Notes: generated by a model from the letters alone, not told the origin. DNA of 63,107 bases from Pseudoalteromonas aurantia (GCF_005886875.1 NZ_PNBY01000022.1:1-63107); one strand, 5' to 3'; positions 1 through 9,381 are shown, counted from the stretch's first letter. Numbers and translations are program-made.

Positions 1-64
1 CTATTTGATCAACAAGGCCAATACAAAGTAACATCAGCAATAAAAACCATGATGTACACTTCAT
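1..64 (-). CDS. Partial secreted or membrane protein, N-terminus only
   Basis: An ATG on the minus strand at 64 opens a frame that runs off the window edge after 21 codons. The residues seen are MKCTSWFLLLMLLCIGLVDQ, a short basic start and a hydrophobic core typical of a signal peptide or membrane anchor. It lies 36 bases downstream of the DUF4402-like gene on the same strand, so the two may be co-transcribed. A secretion or fimbrial-type accessory protein would fit the setting, but that is a guess. No clear ribosome binding site precedes the ATG, so the call is tentative. Confidence 0.4.
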   Translation of the reverse strand, partial: MKCTSWFLLLMLLCIGLVDQI

Positions 65-100
65 CAAGATATACCATTTAACCCGTAAAAAGCGCCAACC

Positions 101-700
101 TTAGTAGGCGACTTCTACAGAAAATGTGCCCTCGTAAACACCATCAATGTAATCACTTGATGGTGTAGTGCCATCAGTTGATAATGTGGCACCCAATGTA
201 AACGTAGCCTTACCATCACCATCTACCTGTATTTTATTCGCGACGACTAAAGACCCCGCATCAGCCCCTTCTACAACGAAGTATTCATAAGTGCCCAATT
301 TAAACGCAGCAGCGCCAGGAGGTGCTGAATCTTTTGCTGTAATGTCCGTTTCTGTTGGGTTTGTAATGGTTAACTCAGTAAATGCAGCAACGCCTTCAAT
401 AGTAAACTTAGCAGGTGCGCCTTCTTCTAAAATAGCGATCACGGCTTCTGCAGTATTTGCCACAACGGCTGAAGCGTTCGGGTTTGCTGGCATCACTAAT
501 GTTGCCTGAGTTGTCCCAGTGGTATCAGCACTAGCTCTGATCTTACCAAAGCTTAATTGATCGACAACATTTAACTCAAATGTATTTTTAACTTCTACTG
601 AGGCTGTAAATGATGCAGTTTTACTGATAGCTGAGAAAGAAGAAAGTGATAGCAGGGCAGGCACCGCAACTACTGCTATTTTTTTGATTGATAAATTCAT
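101..700 (-). CDS. DUF4402-like secreted protein
   Basis: A 199-residue protein with a Sec signal peptide (basic start, hydrophobic core, cleavage near Ala-Ile-Ser-Lys around residues 24-27) and a small-residue-rich, cysteine-free, beta-strand-rich body. The pattern of an early FELNVVDQLSFGKI stretch, a central glycine/alanine region and a C-terminal Y-x-G-x-F-x-V-x-V-x-Y tail resembles the DUF4402 family of exported, pilin-subunit-like proteins. The start is well placed: AAGGA lies about 8 bases before the ATG. A signal-peptide gene follows directly at the window edge. The true role is unknown; a surface or fibre subunit is inference from the fold-like pattern. Confidence 0.6.
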   Translation of the reverse strand: MNLSIKKIAVVAVPALLSLSSFSAISKTASFTASVEVKNTFELNVVDQLSFGKIRASADTTGTTQATLVMPANPNASAVVANTAEAVIAILEEGAPAKFTIEGVAAFTELTITNPTETDITAKDSAPPGAAAFKLGTYEYFVVEGADAGSLVVANKIQVDGDGKATFTLGATLSTDGTTPSSDYIDGVYEGTFSVEVAY

Positions 701-861
701 AATATATCCTTATCTCCATTATATATTTAAATTGGCTATATTAATTAGCCTTCCATTTATCGTCTGTTTGTAGCATAATTTTAGATTAATTTAATTATTT
801 TCGGAACATTCACCCTAAAATACTAATTTAGTATTAAAAAAACAACCTAAAAACATATAAT

Positions 862-1446
862 TCAGAGCGCTAAGCCTGTTGTGAACACTTCACAGTGTTG
901 CGAAAATCGTTTTAATAATAAACACAAGTCTCGACCTTCTTGTACTGAACTCACCTGCTCTGCAACTAATATGTACCGCTCACCCTGATTTAATTGCACT
1001 TTTTTTATATGAACATTAATGGCTTCAGCTAACTCAGGGAATATTTTCTTAAACTGCTTTAATGCTGTATCGGCACGTAAAGCGTTAAAGTACGTTCCTA
1101 GCTTTACACTGACTTCTGTTGTTTTAACCGAGGTGTGATTTTCAGCCCTATGTTCAATCTGCTTAATATCATCTCTTAGAGATTCAGGTAATTCCGTAAC
1201 ATTCACCTGTTTAGAAACTACCTCCAATAATATTTTCAAATCCCCCTCTAACGCAGCTAAGCGTTCTAAGCTCTCTGTCTTACTATTCCATTGTTGTAAA
1301 AAAGGCTCAATCTCGCTTCGGGTAATAAATTCACTGGGATCAGTAGCCTGTTGGGGAGGCGGGTGTGCAGGGCTACTGCAACCAATTACGGTAACGAGAA
1401 CAATGCATAGGCTTAAACATGCTCGCAACTTTTTCAAATTCAACAT
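862..1446 (-). CDS. Hypothetical lipoprotein
   Basis: A 194-residue protein with a lipoprotein signal peptide ending in a V-I-G-C lipobox (Cys23), followed by a proline-rich linker (HPPPQQ). The body is mostly helical and charged, with a predicted coiled-coil-like central part. The last about 45 residues (GERYILVAEQ ... LLKRFSQHCEVFTTG) resemble in outline a SPOR-like alpha/beta module, but I cannot assign a family. It lies 57 bases downstream of galU on the same strand, with a weak hairpin (1467-1496) between them. A cell-envelope location is well supported; the function is unknown. Confidence 0.6.
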   Translation of the reverse strand: MLNLKKLRACLSLCIVLVTVIGCSSPAHPPPQQATDPSEFITRSEIEPFLQQWNSKTESLERLAALEGDLKILLEVVSKQVNVTELPESLRDDIKQIEHRAENHTSVKTTEVSVKLGTYFNALRADTALKQFKKIFPELAEAINVHIKKVQLNQGERYILVAEQVSSVQEGRDLCLLLKRFSQHCEVFTTGLAL

Positions 1447-1503
1447 ATCCTTTGCACTCTTTATTGTTTAAAGGGCAGCTATACACCACCCTTAAACCCA
1501 CTT

Positions 1504-2382
1504 CTATAGTATCGTTTTAATATGCGCCTTTAAATCATCCGCAAACTCAGTGCGACGTAATGCATATTCAATATTGGCTTGTAAGTAACCTAATTTACTA
1601 CCGCAATCATGGCTTCGCCCTTTAATAGCGTAAGCCTGAACAGCATCGTCATTCATCAACATTGCAATGGCGTCTGTTAATTGAATTTCATCACCAGCGC
1701 CGAGTGGAGTTTTAGCCAGCAATGGCCAGATTTTTTCACTCAAAACATAACGACCTACAACAGCAAGGTTAGACGGCGCTTGATCAACGTCTGGTTTTTC
1801 AACCAATACATTGAGGTCGCAACTTGCTCCAGCATCAAGGATAACGTCACCAATATCAGCAATACCAAATTTGTTAACCTCTTCGTGCGCCACAGGTTCA
1901 ACCATTATCTGGCTTTTCCCTGTTTCTTGATAACGCACTAGCATTTCCGCAAGGTTATCGGTGGCTAAATCACTGGCGGCATCATCAATTAATACGTCTG
2001 GAAGCATAACCACAAAAGGGGCATCGCCTATAATTGGAGCTGCGCAATTAATGGCGTGGCCAAGGCCTTTGGCTTCACCTTGTCTTACCTGAATAATTGT
2101 CACATCTTTTGGACAAATCGACTGTATTTCTGCAAGTAACTGTCTTTTTACTCGCTTTTCAAGCGTGGCCTCGAGCTCAAAGCTAGTATCAAAATGGTTT
2201 TCGATAGAATTTTTACTTGAGTGCGTGACCAATACAATTTCTTTAATACCAGCGGCCACTGCCTCACTGACCACATACTGAATAAGCGGTCGGTCAACAA
2301 TAGGTAGCATTTCTTTTGGAATTGCTTTAGTTGCAGGTAACATGCGGGTTCCTAGTCCCGCAACAGGTATAACGGCTTTCAT
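1504..2382 (-). CDS. galU: UTP-glucose-1-phosphate uridylyltransferase
   Basis: Makes UDP-glucose from glucose-1-phosphate and UTP for polysaccharide and LPS synthesis. The 292-residue product has the nucleotidyltransferase signature at its start ([20 protein letters not shown]) with the family's G-x-G-T-R-M-L-P loop and catalytic lysine, then the [11 protein letters not shown] segment holding the metal-binding Asp, and VEKPD with the second conserved Lys. Its length fits bacterial GalU (about 300). A strong AGGAGAT site precedes the ATG. It is the last gene of a minus-strand run after thyA with only 8 bases between them, so co-transcription is likely. Confidence 0.95.
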   Translation of the reverse strand: MKAVIPVAGLGTRMLPATKAIPKEMLPIVDRPLIQYVVSEAVAAGIKEIVLVTHSSKNSIENHFDTSFELEATLEKRVKRQLLAEIQSICPKDVTIIQVRQGEAKGLGHAINCAAPIIGDAPFVVMLPDVLIDDAASDLATDNLAEMLVRYQETGKSQIMVEPVAHEEVNKFGIADIGDVILDAGASCDLNVLVEKPDVDQAPSNLAVVGRYVLSEKIWPLLAKTPLGAGDEIQLTDAIAMLMNDDAVQAYAIKGRSHDCGSKLGYLQANIEYALRRTEFADDLKAHIKTIL

Positions 2383-2390
2383 TTGATCTC

Positions 2391-3224
2391 CTAAATAGCC
2401 ACTGGCGCTTTAATATGAGGGTGAGCCTGATAGTTAACTAACTCAAAGTCATCATATTTAAAGCCAAAAATGTCCTTTATTTCTGGGTTTATTTTCATCG
2501 TCGGTTTTGCAAAAGGCACTCGAGATAATTGCTCATCAACTTGTTCCATATGATTAGAGTACAAATGCGCATCACCAAATGTATGAATAAAATCTCCAGG
2601 TTCTAACTCACAGACTTGTGCAATCATCATTGTAAGTAACGCATAACTCGCAATATTAAACGGCACACCTAAAAAAATATCCGCACTGCGTTGATACAAT
2701 TGACAAGAGAGCTTGCCATTCAGAACGTAAAACTGAAAGAGAGTATGACATGGCGGCAATGCTTGCTTGCCTTGCTGCGCATTTTCTTTCGGGGTGTATT
2801 GCGTATCTGGTAACAACGCCGGGTTCCAGGCACTTACAATTAAGCGGCGAGAATCAGGGTTCGTTTTTATTTGTTCAATCAATTCTTGAATTTGGTCCAC
2901 AACTTCACCGTTTGGACCAGTCCATGAACGCCACTGTTTGCCATACACTGGCCCCAGCTCTCCCTCCTCGGTAGCCCAGCCATCCCAAATGCTTACGCCA
3001 TTGTCTTTCAAATACGCAATATTAGTTTCACCTTTCAAAAACCACAATAATTCGTGGATAATTGAACGTAAGTGGCATTTTTTCGTTGTTACAAGTGGAA
3101 AACCTTCCTGTAAATCAAAACGCATTTGATAACCAAATACACTCACGGTACCGGTACCCGTTCTATCTTCTTTTTTCGTGCCTTGCTCTTTGACATGGCG
3201 CATAAGTTCTAAATATTGTTTCAT
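2391..3224 (-). CDS. thyA: Thymidylate synthase
   Basis: Converts dUMP to dTMP using methylenetetrahydrofolate. The 277-residue protein carries the classical ThyA features: RTGTGT near the N-terminus, the catalytic PCH (Leu-Pro-Pro-Cys-His), [23 protein letters not shown], and the invariant C-terminal APVAI. Compared with the 264-residue E. coli enzyme it has about 13 extra residues just before the catalytic Cys (around [11 protein letters not shown]). Lgt lies 12 bases upstream and galU 8 bases downstream on the same strand, the lgt-thyA order known from enterobacteria. FolD, which makes the cofactor, is encoded elsewhere in the window. Confidence 0.97.
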   Translation of the reverse strand: MKQYLELMRHVKEQGTKKEDRTGTGTVSVFGYQMRFDLQEGFPLVTTKKCHLRSIIHELLWFLKGETNIAYLKDNGVSIWDGWATEEGELGPVYGKQWRSWTGPNGEVVDQIQELIEQIKTNPDSRRLIVSAWNPALLPDTQYTPKENAQQGKQALPPCHTLFQFYVLNGKLSCQLYQRSADIFLGVPFNIASYALLTMMIAQVCELEPGDFIHTFGDAHLYSNHMEQVDEQLSRVPFAKPTMKINPEIKDIFGFKYDDFELVNYQAHPHIKAPVAI

Positions 3225-3236
3225 CTTTTATCTAAC

Positions 3237-4043
3237 TTAACTTGAGACCTGAGAGTGAGTTGTTGATTTGTTTTTATATGCCCATACCATTAATCCAGCA
3301 CCTGCGATAACCATAGGTAATGACAGTATTTGTCCCTGAGAAATCACACCCGCATACAAACCAATATGTGCATCCGGTTCACGGAAATATTCAATACAGA
3401 ACCGAAACGTCCCATAACCCAATAAAAATAGCCCTGCAATACTGCCCGCAGGTCTTGGCTTTTTAGCAAACCAGATCAGTATAATAAATAATACGAGCCC
3501 TTCAAAAAAGGCTTCATAAAGCTGAGAGGGGTGCCTAGGTAAAGGGCCACCGGTTGGGAAAACAAATGCCCACGACACGTCTGTTGTTCTTCCCCAAAGT
3601 TCACCATTTATAAAGTTACCAATGCGTCCTGCCAATAAGCCAACAGGAACTAGTGGTACAACAAAATCACCGACTGACAAAATAGACTTTTTCGTACGAA
3701 TAGCAAAAATAATAATGGCAGCAATGACACCTAATGCACCGCCATGAAACGACATGCCACCTTGATCTATCCTGAACAAATATAAGGGGTTCTCTATAAA
3801 ATGACCAAACTGATAAAACAGTACGTAGCCTACTCGACCACCTAATATGACACCTAACATGCCATAAAATAACATGTCACTCACCTGCTCTTTTGTCCAG
3901 CCAGAATTTGGCTTTTCGGCTTGACGATTGGCCAACCACATCGCAAATGTAAAACCTATTAGGTACATAACGCCATACCAGCGAACACTTAGTGGACCAA
4001 TAGAGAATATAATTGGATCAATTTCAGGAAACTGCAGAGCCAT
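3237..4043 (-). CDS. lgt: Phosphatidylglycerol-prolipoprotein diacylglyceryl transferase
   Basis: Inner-membrane enzyme that attaches diacylglycerol to the lipobox cysteine of prolipoproteins, the first step of lipoprotein maturation. The 268-residue protein has about seven hydrophobic segments, the conserved RWYGVMY motif near residue 22, the family signature [14 protein letters not shown] around the middle, and HPSQLYEA. A good AAGGACA site precedes the ATG. It sits between a TauE-like gene and thyA, an order conserved with E. coli apart from the extra TauE gene. Several lipoproteins in this window are likely substrates. Confidence 0.96.
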   Translation of the reverse strand: MALQFPEIDPIIFSIGPLSVRWYGVMYLIGFTFAMWLANRQAEKPNSGWTKEQVSDMLFYGMLGVILGGRVGYVLFYQFGHFIENPLYLFRIDQGGMSFHGGALGVIAAIIIFAIRTKKSILSVGDFVVPLVPVGLLAGRIGNFINGELWGRTTDVSWAFVFPTGGPLPRHPSQLYEAFFEGLVLFIILIWFAKKPRPAGSIAGLFLLGYGTFRFCIEYFREPDAHIGLYAGVISQGQILSLPMVIAGAGLMVWAYKNKSTTHSQVSS

Positions 4044-4052
4044 AACTGTCCT

Positions 4053-4862
4053 TTAATGGATTATCATATTCGCAGCAATACCAAGTAATAATGCAGCAAA
4101 TATTTTTTTAATAGTAGAAATAGGTAAAAACTGTGTGGCTTTTGCACCAAGTGGCGCCATAAACCATGATGTCAGTACAATACCAAACAGCGCTGGCAAA
4201 TAGACAAAACCAGCAAATCCTTCAGTCCAAGTATTATGAATACTTCCAGAAGTCACATACCCCAATGAACCAAAGAGCGCAATAACAATACCGCATACAG
4301 AGGCACAACCAATTGCTTTTTTCATATCAACAGAAAAGTAAGTCAAGAAAGGGACCAATAATGCGCCTCCCCCAATACCTATCATTGCCGATAACCCTCC
4401 CATCATAGCGGTTAAACTGGCTAAAACAAGATGATTAGGCAAGGCTCGGATCTTTTGCTGTTTTTTCGTACTGCTGTATACCATTTTCAGGGCAATTAAC
4501 ACCAGGCTCACAGAGAAGACCCACCTCACTACAAGCTCAGGTAATAACCCAGCACAAAACCCACTTATTAATGCCCCAACTGCGACTCCCGCCATTACCC
4601 AAGGAGCAACCTCCCAGGGGACATTGTGATTTTTATGGTGTGCTAGTGCGGATGCTGTTGATGTGAATAAAATAGAAGCAAGTGAGGTTGCAATGGCAAC
4701 TATCAACACCAAAGAGGCGTCTACCACTTGAAAGTGAAGTAAAATACCACTCAAAACGGGTACAATGATAAGTCCACCACCAATACCTAATAACCCAGCT
4801 AAAAAGCCAACGCCACAGCCTAAAAATGCACAGTAAGCGATGAGTAACATGGTATCGGACAT
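4053..4862 (-). CDS. TauE/SafE-family membrane transporter
   Basis: A 269-residue, strongly hydrophobic protein with roughly eight membrane spans in two related halves, each beginning with a glycine-rich motif (GFLAGLLGIGGGLIIVPVL near residue 20; MGGLSAMIGIGGGALLVPFL near 155). This duplicated G-x-G-G-G pattern marks the TauE/SafE (sulfite exporter, DUF81) family. The substrate cannot be read from sequence; sulfonates, sulfite or organic acids are known for family members. It lies 9 bases before lgt and 69 bases after ptsP on the same strand, an insertion relative to the E. coli ptsP-lgt order. Confidence 0.88.
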   Translation of the reverse strand: MSDTMLLIAYCAFLGCGVGFLAGLLGIGGGLIIVPVLSGILLHFQVVDASLVLIVAIATSLASILFTSTASALAHHKNHNVPWEVAPWVMAGVAVGALISGFCAGLLPELVVRWVFSVSLVLIALKMVYSSTKKQQKIRALPNHLVLASLTAMMGGLSAMIGIGGGALLVPFLTYFSVDMKKAIGCASVCGIVIALFGSLGYVTSGSIHNTWTEGFAGFVYLPALFGIVLTSWFMAPLGAKATQFLPISTIKKIFAALLLGIAANMIIH

Positions 4863-4931
4863 CTTTTTATCTCTTGTTATTATTCGCGGCTATATTAGCG
4901 TATTCTTCTATATTAGACACCATCGACGTCA

Positions 4932-7202
4932 TTATTTTGAATGATATAACAGCTCACTGAAGCCATGTTTGATCATGAAGCTACGTAATAACCTATGTAC
5001 TTGCTTTACCGACGATTGCGCTAAACACTCAGTTAGCAGGGTTTCCATATCTTTCACTCTTAAACGCCTAAGTACCCATTTCACTTTATTTAATGACAAA
5101 ATATTCATACTTAAGCGACGATACCCCATCGCCATCAGTAAAATAGCCCCCTCCGGTTCTCCCCCTAACTCACCACACAAGCTAAAGGGGAGTTCAACAT
5201 CTTGGCACGTATTTGCTACCTGATTAAGTACGCGTAAAACACTCGGGTGGTAGGGATCAAATAATTCTGCGACTTGTGTGTTATTTCGATCTACCGCCAA
5301 TAAATACTGTGTTAGATCGTTACTACCTACAGAACAAAAATCAACCTTTACAGCCCAATCCTTTAATAAAAAGACACTTGACGGTACCTCTAGCATTACC
5401 CCCACTTCAGGTTTATCAACTAATAAAAACGGGTCTGCCCATTCTTCTTGTAATTCAAAATACGCTTGCTCGATTAGCTGTAGTGCTTCATCGATCTCGT
5501 CGGTATGACTTACCATAGGCAGCATGATTCGTAAATTCCCTAATCCGACGTTTGCTTTGATCATGGCCTTAATTTGATCTAAAAATATTTCAGGGTGGTC
5601 CAGTGATACCCGAATACCACGCCAACCCAAAAATGGATTTTCTTCTTGAATATCGAAATACTCTAAAACTTTGTCACCGCCAATATCGAGCGTTCTCATT
5701 ACAACGGGATCAGGATGGTAGCGACTAAGTACTTCTCTGTACCACTTTTCTTGCTCACTTTGTGTAGGAAATTGGCCTTTTTGCATAAACCATGACTCAG
5801 TTCTATACAAGCCCACGCCATCACAGTAATGTGCCGTCATTTGTTCTGTCGATAAGTCCAAACCCGCGTTAAGTAATAAGCTCATTTGCTCGCCATCGAG
5901 CGTAACAGGCGCTAATGCATGCTCAGCTTCAAACTTATCATGTAACGCACTATCTTGACGTCTAAGCTGTTCATATTCTTTGCGCAAACTTGCTGACGGT
6001 GAGATATATAAACGACCTGAATAGGCATCTAAAATCATATCTTTGCCATCAAGTTGTAACAAAGGGATATCTTCAATTCCCCAAATAGCAGGTACACCCA
6101 TTGCACGAGTCAAAATAGAGGCGTGAGAATTTGCAGCTCCTTGTACACTCACAACACCTTTTAACCGCTCTTTTGGTATATCCGCTAGCATCGAAGGCGA
6201 TAATGTTTGCGTAACAAGGATGGTATTTTCAGGGTAAACTTTAATTGCGTGCTCTGTCGCCATCAGATGGTGTAATACTCTTAGACCAATATCTTTTACA
6301 TCTACAGCCCGTTCTTTAATATAGGGATCATGCATTTCGTTAAACTGTGATACCAAAGACTCGATCACATGTTTTAGTGCACTTTTTGCACACCACCCGT
6401 CGGATAGCTGCCGTTCAACTTGTAAGCCTAAGCTACGCGCATCTAACAACTGCTGATATACATCAAACACAGCCAAAGCCTCTTTTGGAATGTGTTCACT
6501 GAGTGTATTAGCCAATATATGGAACTCTTGCCTTGTCGCAGCCACAGCTTGCAGAAACAGCTCTCGCTGTAATGGTGTATCTGCGACCTTTTGGGAGTCG
6601 ACACTTGAAAAGTCTAACTTAGGCAGCACCACAAATGCTTCACCGATTGCAATACCTGGTGTGCTAGATACCCCTTTTAATACGGAAGTTTGATGAGAGG
6701 AAGCTTCATGAGTAAGTAAAGATTGTATTTCAGCGTGTGCAAGCTGAGATGCTAATTGAGCTGATAACGTAATAAGAAAGGATTCTTCATCGTGACTAAA
6801 CACCCTCGCAACGCGCTGCTGCACAACAATAACACCAAGTACTTTTCGCTGGTGAACCACAGGCACTGACAGAAATGCGTTAAACCCTTCTTCATTTACC
6901 TCAGGCGCATGTTTAAACCGCGGGTGGGACTGTGCATGAGCAATATTTATTGGTTCTTCTCGTTGTGCAACGAGCCCAACTAACCCTTCAGTAAAGCCGA
7001 CGTTAAAATGCCCGATGGCCTCAGGGTTTAAGCCATCGCTGGCCATAAGTATAAAGTGATCTTGACTATAATCTGCGAAATATATTGAGCAGCATTCCGT
7101 GTTCATAGCCTCCTTAACCATAAACACAAAACGAGTGAGCGCTTCATTTAAAGTGGGCTGTTGTGCAACCGATTCTACAATACTTCGTAATGTCGCTAAC
7201 AC
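4932..7202 (-). CDS. ptsP: Phosphoenolpyruvate-protein phosphotransferase PtsP (EI-Ntr)
   Basis: First enzyme of the nitrogen-related phosphotransferase chain: it takes phosphate from PEP and passes it to NPr. The 756-residue product has an N-terminal GAF domain (about residues 1-160), then the EI N-domain with the phosphorylated His in GAANSHASILTRAMG, and the C-terminal PEP-binding TIM barrel with LDIGGDK, NPFLGWRGIR and the catalytic Cys in LCGELGG. Length and domain order match E. coli PtsP. It starts with GTG, 13 bases after the rppH stop, so the two are probably translated from one mRNA. GAF sensing of glutamine or 2-oxoglutarate is known for the family. Confidence 0.96.
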   Translation of the reverse strand: MLATLRSIVESVAQQPTLNEALTRFVFMVKEAMNTECCSIYFADYSQDHFILMASDGLNPEAIGHFNVGFTEGLVGLVAQREEPINIAHAQSHPRFKHAPEVNEEGFNAFLSVPVVHQRKVLGVIVVQQRVARVFSHDEESFLITLSAQLASQLAHAEIQSLLTHEASSHQTSVLKGVSSTPGIAIGEAFVVLPKLDFSSVDSQKVADTPLQRELFLQAVAATRQEFHILANTLSEHIPKEALAVFDVYQQLLDARSLGLQVERQLSDGWCAKSALKHVIESLVSQFNEMHDPYIKERAVDVKDIGLRVLHHLMATEHAIKVYPENTILVTQTLSPSMLADIPKERLKGVVSVQGAANSHASILTRAMGVPAIWGIEDIPLLQLDGKDMILDAYSGRLYISPSASLRKEYEQLRRQDSALHDKFEAEHALAPVTLDGEQMSLLLNAGLDLSTEQMTAHYCDGVGLYRTESWFMQKGQFPTQSEQEKWYREVLSRYHPDPVVMRTLDIGGDKVLEYFDIQEENPFLGWRGIRVSLDHPEIFLDQIKAMIKANVGLGNLRIMLPMVSHTDEIDEALQLIEQAYFELQEEWADPFLLVDKPEVGVMLEVPSSVFLLKDWAVKVDFCSVGSNDLTQYLLAVDRNNTQVAELFDPYHPSVLRVLNQVANTCQDVELPFSLCGELGGEPEGAILLMAMGYRRLSMNILSLNKVKWVLRRLRVKDMETLLTECLAQSSVKQVHRLLRSFMIKHGFSELLYHSK

Positions 7203-7215
7203 AGTGCCTCACTTA

Positions 7216-7740
7216 CTATTTACGATTGCGCCACGGCTGTTCCCGATGACCTTGCTCTCTTTTGTGAAAAGGCATCGCAAAGGGTGCAAATTCTTTCATC
7301 ACTCTACGATACACATCTCTTTTGAAAGACACAACTTGCCTTACAGGATACCAGTAACTGACCCATCTCCAGTCATCAAACTCGGGATGATGCGTGTGTA
7401 GTAAATCAACATCCTCATCTTTGCATCTAAGCTTTAACAAAAACCACTTTTGTTTCTGACCTATACAAACCGGGCTTGAGTCTCGTCGGATCAACCGTTT
7501 TGGTAGCTTATACCTTAACCAATGCTTTGAGCTGGCAACAATTTCAACATCTTCAGGTTTCAACCCGACTTCTTCATTGAGCTCTCTATACATTGTTTGT
7601 TCAGGGGTCTCACCTTCATCAACACCACCTTGGGGAAACTGCCAAGAGTGTTGTCCATATCTACGTGCCCAAAACACCTGTCCTTGATTGTTACAAATAA
7701 CAATTCCGACATTGGCACGAAAGCCTTCGGCATCAATCAC
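7216..7740 (-). CDS. rppH: RNA pyrophosphohydrolase
   Basis: Removes pyrophosphate from the 5' end of mRNAs and so starts RNase E-dependent decay. The 174-residue protein begins [15 protein letters not shown], as RppH does, and carries a full Nudix box ([23 protein letters not shown] read in parts: GG-x5-E-x7-RE-x2-EE-x-GL). The W-Q-F-P-Q-G-G-V segment before it matches RppH rather than other Nudix enzymes. GTG is the likely start. It is the first gene of the rppH-ptsP unit; its promoter must lie in the upstream region that holds the DnaA-box-like sites. Confidence 0.95.
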   Translation of the reverse strand: MIDAEGFRANVGIVICNNQGQVFWARRYGQHSWQFPQGGVDEGETPEQTMYRELNEEVGLKPEDVEIVASSKHWLRYKLPKRLIRRDSSPVCIGQKQKWFLLKLRCKDEDVDLLHTHHPEFDDWRWVSYWYPVRQVVSFKRDVYRRVMKEFAPFAMPFHKREQGHREQPWRNRK

Positions 7741-7826
7741 CTTAGTGCCTCTTTTATAAGTCGATTTTTAATGATTGTTCCACAACTTATGTCACACAGC
7801 AAATATTATTCACGGTTTCCCTCAAG

Positions 7827-7835
7827 TTATCCACA
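7827..7835 (+). promoter_or_regulatory. Perfect DnaA box
   Basis: TTATCCACA, an exact match to the consensus DnaA binding site, about 90 bases upstream of the rppH start. Part of the cluster at 7776-7959. Binding is inference. Confidence 0.55.
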
Positions 7836-7907
7836 GCTTGATAGGTTAAATCAGTAAAAAAGTGTAATTTACAAACAAATCCACAATTCAAGTTGAAATA
7901 ACCAAGC

Positions 7908-7930
7908 TTTTCCACAGTTTCTGTGGATAA
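7908..7930. promoter_or_regulatory. Inverted pair of DnaA boxes
   Basis: TTTTCCACA (7908-7916, one mismatch) and TGTGGATAA (7922-7930, perfect on the minus strand) face each other and share the inverted repeat TCCACAG-TTT-CTGTGGA (7911-7927). A further one-mismatch site, TTATCCAAA, lies at 7951-7959. Confidence 0.5.
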
Positions 7931-8274
7931 TTATGTTCATATAGTTGTATTTATCCAAAATCTCACACAGCAACTCATACAAGCAGGTTTACTTAACATC
8001 CTCATTTCATTTAGTATCAACAACTTAAGAGCAAACACTGTATAAACATACGGTTTTTATTTAAACAAAAAATCATGAGTACAAAAAACAACCACGTAAT
8101 AAATGCGATAAGTTACATTTGAAATGATATTTTATGGCGAGTAAATAATTTTCGCCTACCGCTTTTATATAGCAAGCCCAATCCTCAAGGTAACTAAATA
8201 TATGACTGTATTCCCTTGTAAAAGAGGCTGACTAAGTAGCATCTACTATTCAACTTGATCTGTATGTATGTGAA

Positions 8275-9381
8275 TTATTCAAAGCCAGTGACCTCTTGAT
8301 ATTTACTAATAATTTCATCAGCAATATCGTTTAACTGCCCTTGCGTATTGCTAGATGCAATATTCGTCACAATAAATATACCTAGCCGTTGCTTAGGGTA
8401 AAGCGCTAACCAGCTAGAGGTTCCTATAGAGCCTCCACTATGATAAATCTTTGGCATAATTGAATCATATTTATAGGTATTCCAAAAAAAGGCATGGCCA
8501 TGCCAGTTTTTACTGCCCTCAAGTAATGTTTGCGATAAAGTGACTTCTGTCGCTGATGAATTAAGCAAATACCGCATATAACGTGATATTGACCGTGTTG
8601 TTGATGTTAATCCCCCCTCAGCAAAAGAATATGGGCTAAGCAATGGTACCAGCTTTCCATCCCCATTCGTTCCTTGGTTGATCTCACTAATTTCGTCACG
8701 AGTTCGTCGAAGTTTTGTATGTTCTTCACCAGATCTACGAGTGATAAATTCATCAATGAGCGTCGCAAAAGGCTTGTTATACACTTTTTCTAAAATATAG
8801 CCGATGAGCGTCGTACCGACATTTGAATATTGATATTCACTCCCGGGCCGGGAGGTGAGTTGAAATTGGCTTAAGTCCTCAAATAATTGTGCTTTAGAGT
8901 AATTCGAAATAAGCTCAAAAGCGTTATCATTTTTGATATCTTCACGAGTAAATGAAAAGTCCTGAGGCAAACCACTTCTATGTGTTGCCAAATGACGCAA
9001 AGTAATCGGCTCATTTGAATATTGTAGATTTTGATAACGCGCCCCCCCCAAATACACTCTAATATCATCATCCAATTTGACTTTTTTGTCTGTAATAGCC
9101 TTAGCCAGAAGTAATCCAGTGTATGTTTTAGTAATAGATGCAATTTCGTATATAGTTTCATTACTCGGTTTAGTTGCATCCGGAAATTGACCAAAATGCT
9201 GTTGATAGCTATTCTCACCGCTAACAATCGCGATAGACACTACCTGCGCTTGTTCGTCACTTAGAAATTGAGTTAATTTTTTTTCTACAAACGACTTAAG
9301 ATCCAGTTCGTTGTCGCTGTTACAAGACGCTAGAAAAATAACAGAGAATATCGTTACTATTTTGATTAAATTTAGGATCAA
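8275..9381 (-). CDS. Lipoprotein serine hydrolase, beta-lactamase/class C-like
   Basis: A 368-residue penicillin-binding-protein-like serine hydrolase of the beta-lactamase (class C/AmpH/EstB) superfamily. It has a lipoprotein signal with lipobox L-A-S-C (Cys20), the catalytic S-x-x-K as Ser82-Ile-Thr-Lys85, the Y-x-N motif as Tyr185-Ser-Asn187, and H-S-G-G in place of the K-T-G box near residue 315. Likely anchored to a membrane facing the periplasm. Substrate unknown: peptidase, esterase or weak beta-lactamase are all possible. A run of eight G (8 C at 9042-9049 on the plus strand) lies in the coding sequence at Leu111-Gly-Gly. It separates rppH from mutH, which are close neighbours in E. 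coli. Confidence 0.85.
   Translation of the reverse strand: MILNLIKIVTIFSVIFLASCNSDNELDLKSFVEKKLTQFLSDEQAQVVSIAIVSGENSYQQHFGQFPDATKPSNETIYEIASITKTYTGLLLAKAITDKKVKLDDDIRVYLGGARYQNLQYSNEPITLRHLATHRSGLPQDFSFTREDIKNDNAFELISNYSKAQLFEDLSQFQLTSRPGSEYQYSNVGTTLIGYILEKVYNKPFATLIDEFITRRSGEEHTKLRRTRDEISEINQGTNGDGKLVPLLSPYSFAEGGLTSTTRSISRYMRYLLNSSATEVTLSQTLLEGSKNWHGHAFFWNTYKYDSIMPKIYHSGGSIGTSSWLALYPKQRLGIFIVTNIASSNTQGQLNDIADEIISKYQEVTGFE

Larger units (their letters stand above)
7741..8274. other. Gene-free region with DnaA-box-like cluster
   Basis: A 534-base interval between rppH and the serine hydrolase, very AT-rich and without a credible gene. Its rppH-proximal part (7776-7959) holds two perfect TTATCCACA sequences, one on each strand, and several near matches; the remaining about 300 bases show only AT-rich sequence. 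It must contain the rppH promoter. Nothing suggests a replication origin gene neighbourhood (no dnaA, gidA or mnmG nearby). Confidence 0.6.

Noticed and set aside
7741..8274. Possible replication origin because of DnaA boxes
   Set aside because: No dnaA, dnaN, mnmG or parAB nearby and no long GATC cluster; only the box cluster itself is reported.
8871..9227. 118-residue frame on the same strand inside the serine hydrolase gene
   Set aside because: It is a frame-shadow of the hydrolase; the hydrolase frame holds all catalytic motifs.
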